From assembly GCF_001650495.1 (NCBI RefSeq), contig NZ_LWCS01000048.1:1-40321 (forward strand): a stretch of DNA of 40,321 nucleotides. Reading direction: 5' to 3'. Below are positions 40,068 to 40,321 of this stretch, piece by piece. The notes under the pieces are model-generated. The model did no database searches. It had not been told where the DNA came from and saw only the letters and a program-made list of their open reading frames with translations. The stretch comes from Mycolicibacterium iranicum. Its GTDB lineage: Bacteria; Actinomycetota; Actinomycetes; Mycobacteriales; Mycobacteriaceae. Positions within the stretch are counted from its first letter, which is position 1; every line of letters begins with the position of its first letter. Made by a program: the position numbers and the translations under genes.

Positions 40068-40095
40068 CTACCCCCAGAGCGCCCACCTGTATTCC
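40068..40095 (-). promoter_or_regulatory. SigF-type promoter for the DUF385 gene
   Basis: On the minus strand GGAAT (40091-40095) and GGGTAG (40068-40073) are 17 bases apart. GGAAT matches the GGWWT half exactly and GGGTAG differs from GGGTAY at one base. The gene starts 37 bases further on, behind a clear ribosome binding site. Confidence 0.6.
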
Positions 40096-40171
40096 CCTCG
40101 CGACCGGCGCAGGCCTCAGCCACGTCGCGAACTGTATTGCCACAATCAGCCCCCGCAAACAGAGTAATGAC

Positions 40172-40177
40172 TAGACT
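40172..40177 (+). promoter_or_regulatory. Leaderless -10 candidate (TAGACT) for the partial lipoprotein gene
   Basis: TAGACT is followed by eight bases and then the ATG at 40186, which has no ribosome binding site. This agrees with the other leaderless starts in the window. Confidence 0.4.
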
Positions 40178-40185
40178 TCGCCAGC

Positions 40186-40321
40186 ATGGACGGGACGAGG
40201 CGACTTCTCGCCGCGGCGTTGCTGATGACAATGGTCAGTGCCTGCACCCCGGAACCGCCACCGTACGAATCTCGTTACACCCCACCGGCTCCCGCCGCTC
40301 CCCCGCCTCCTCCCATGGAAC
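40186..40321 (+). CDS. Proline-rich lipoprotein (3' end outside window)
   Basis: The first 45 codons of an exported lipoprotein. MDGTRRLLAAALLMTMVSAC is a short signal peptide with Cys20 as the lipidated residue (VSAC lipobox). The mature start is very rich in Pro, Ala and Tyr (TPEPPPYESRYTPPAPAAPP). The rest lies beyond the window, so the product cannot be identified. It is divergent from the DUF385 gene. Confidence 0.7.
   Translation, partial: MDGTRRLLAAALLMTMVSACTPEPPPYESRYTPPAPAAPPPPPME

Overview
The window looks like a chromosomal segment of a rapidly growing mycobacterium (Mycolicibacterium-type). Base composition is high in G+C. There are two DUF385/Ddn-type F420-linked nitroreductase-family genes, a mycobacterial DUF7159-type protein, a SigF-family sigma factor with matching promoters, a RegX3-like phosphate box and several leaderless promoters (a TANNNT box 6-8 bases before ATG or GTG). 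No rRNA, tRNA, insertion sequence, prophage or CRISPR array is visible. The genus is inferred from gene content only.

Layout. 1-7870: the 3' part of a glucarate-dehydratase-family enolase, a DUF385 protein, a LysR regulator, a PhoD-type Tat phosphatase (convergent), a 45-residue Cys/His-rich putative metal-binding protein, a large LuxR-type ATPase regulator and a leaderless TetR regulator with a palindromic operator candidate. 8061-14705: a compact operon of SnoaL-like protein, ECF sigma factor, DUF5996 protein, Rieske-glutamate synthase fusion, Rieske-ThDP-enzyme fusion and MDR oxidoreductase. This redox operon is the strongest candidate for an undescribed system.

14702-25391: acid-sugar catabolism. 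A divergent 2-hydroxyacid dehydrogenase precedes an approximately 9.4-kb operon: family-5 binding lipoprotein, two Dpp-type permeases, two ATPases, a TSUP permease, an IclR regulator, glucarate dehydratase GudD (active-site residues intact) and another 2-hydroxyacid dehydrogenase. I infer that the ABC system imports a D-glucarate-like acid sugar or a precursor. 25397-28121: a long palindromic element, a DUF7159 protein, a 52-residue Cys-containing small protein and a leaderless DUF2855 protein.

28197-35599: a divergent phosphate region. A three-gene membrane/lipoprotein cassette (SBP-vWA lipoprotein, XpaC-like membrane protein, anchored SBP) points away from pstSCAB, with a RegX3-type direct repeat between them. 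No phoU is adjacent. 35608-40321: a start-less or truncated hemerythrin-like frame containing a perfect 16-bp hairpin, a SigF-family sigma factor with a 15-codon leader ORF and its own SigF-type promoter, a divergent TetR gene, a frameshifted exported Ig/sorbosone-dehydrogenase protein, a DUF385 protein behind another SigF-type promoter, and the start of a proline-rich lipoprotein.

No stretch over 300 bases lacks a gene. The longest gaps are about 296 bases (15656-15951), 261 bases (7049-7309) and 221 bases (31551-31771), and each holds regulatory candidates listed below.
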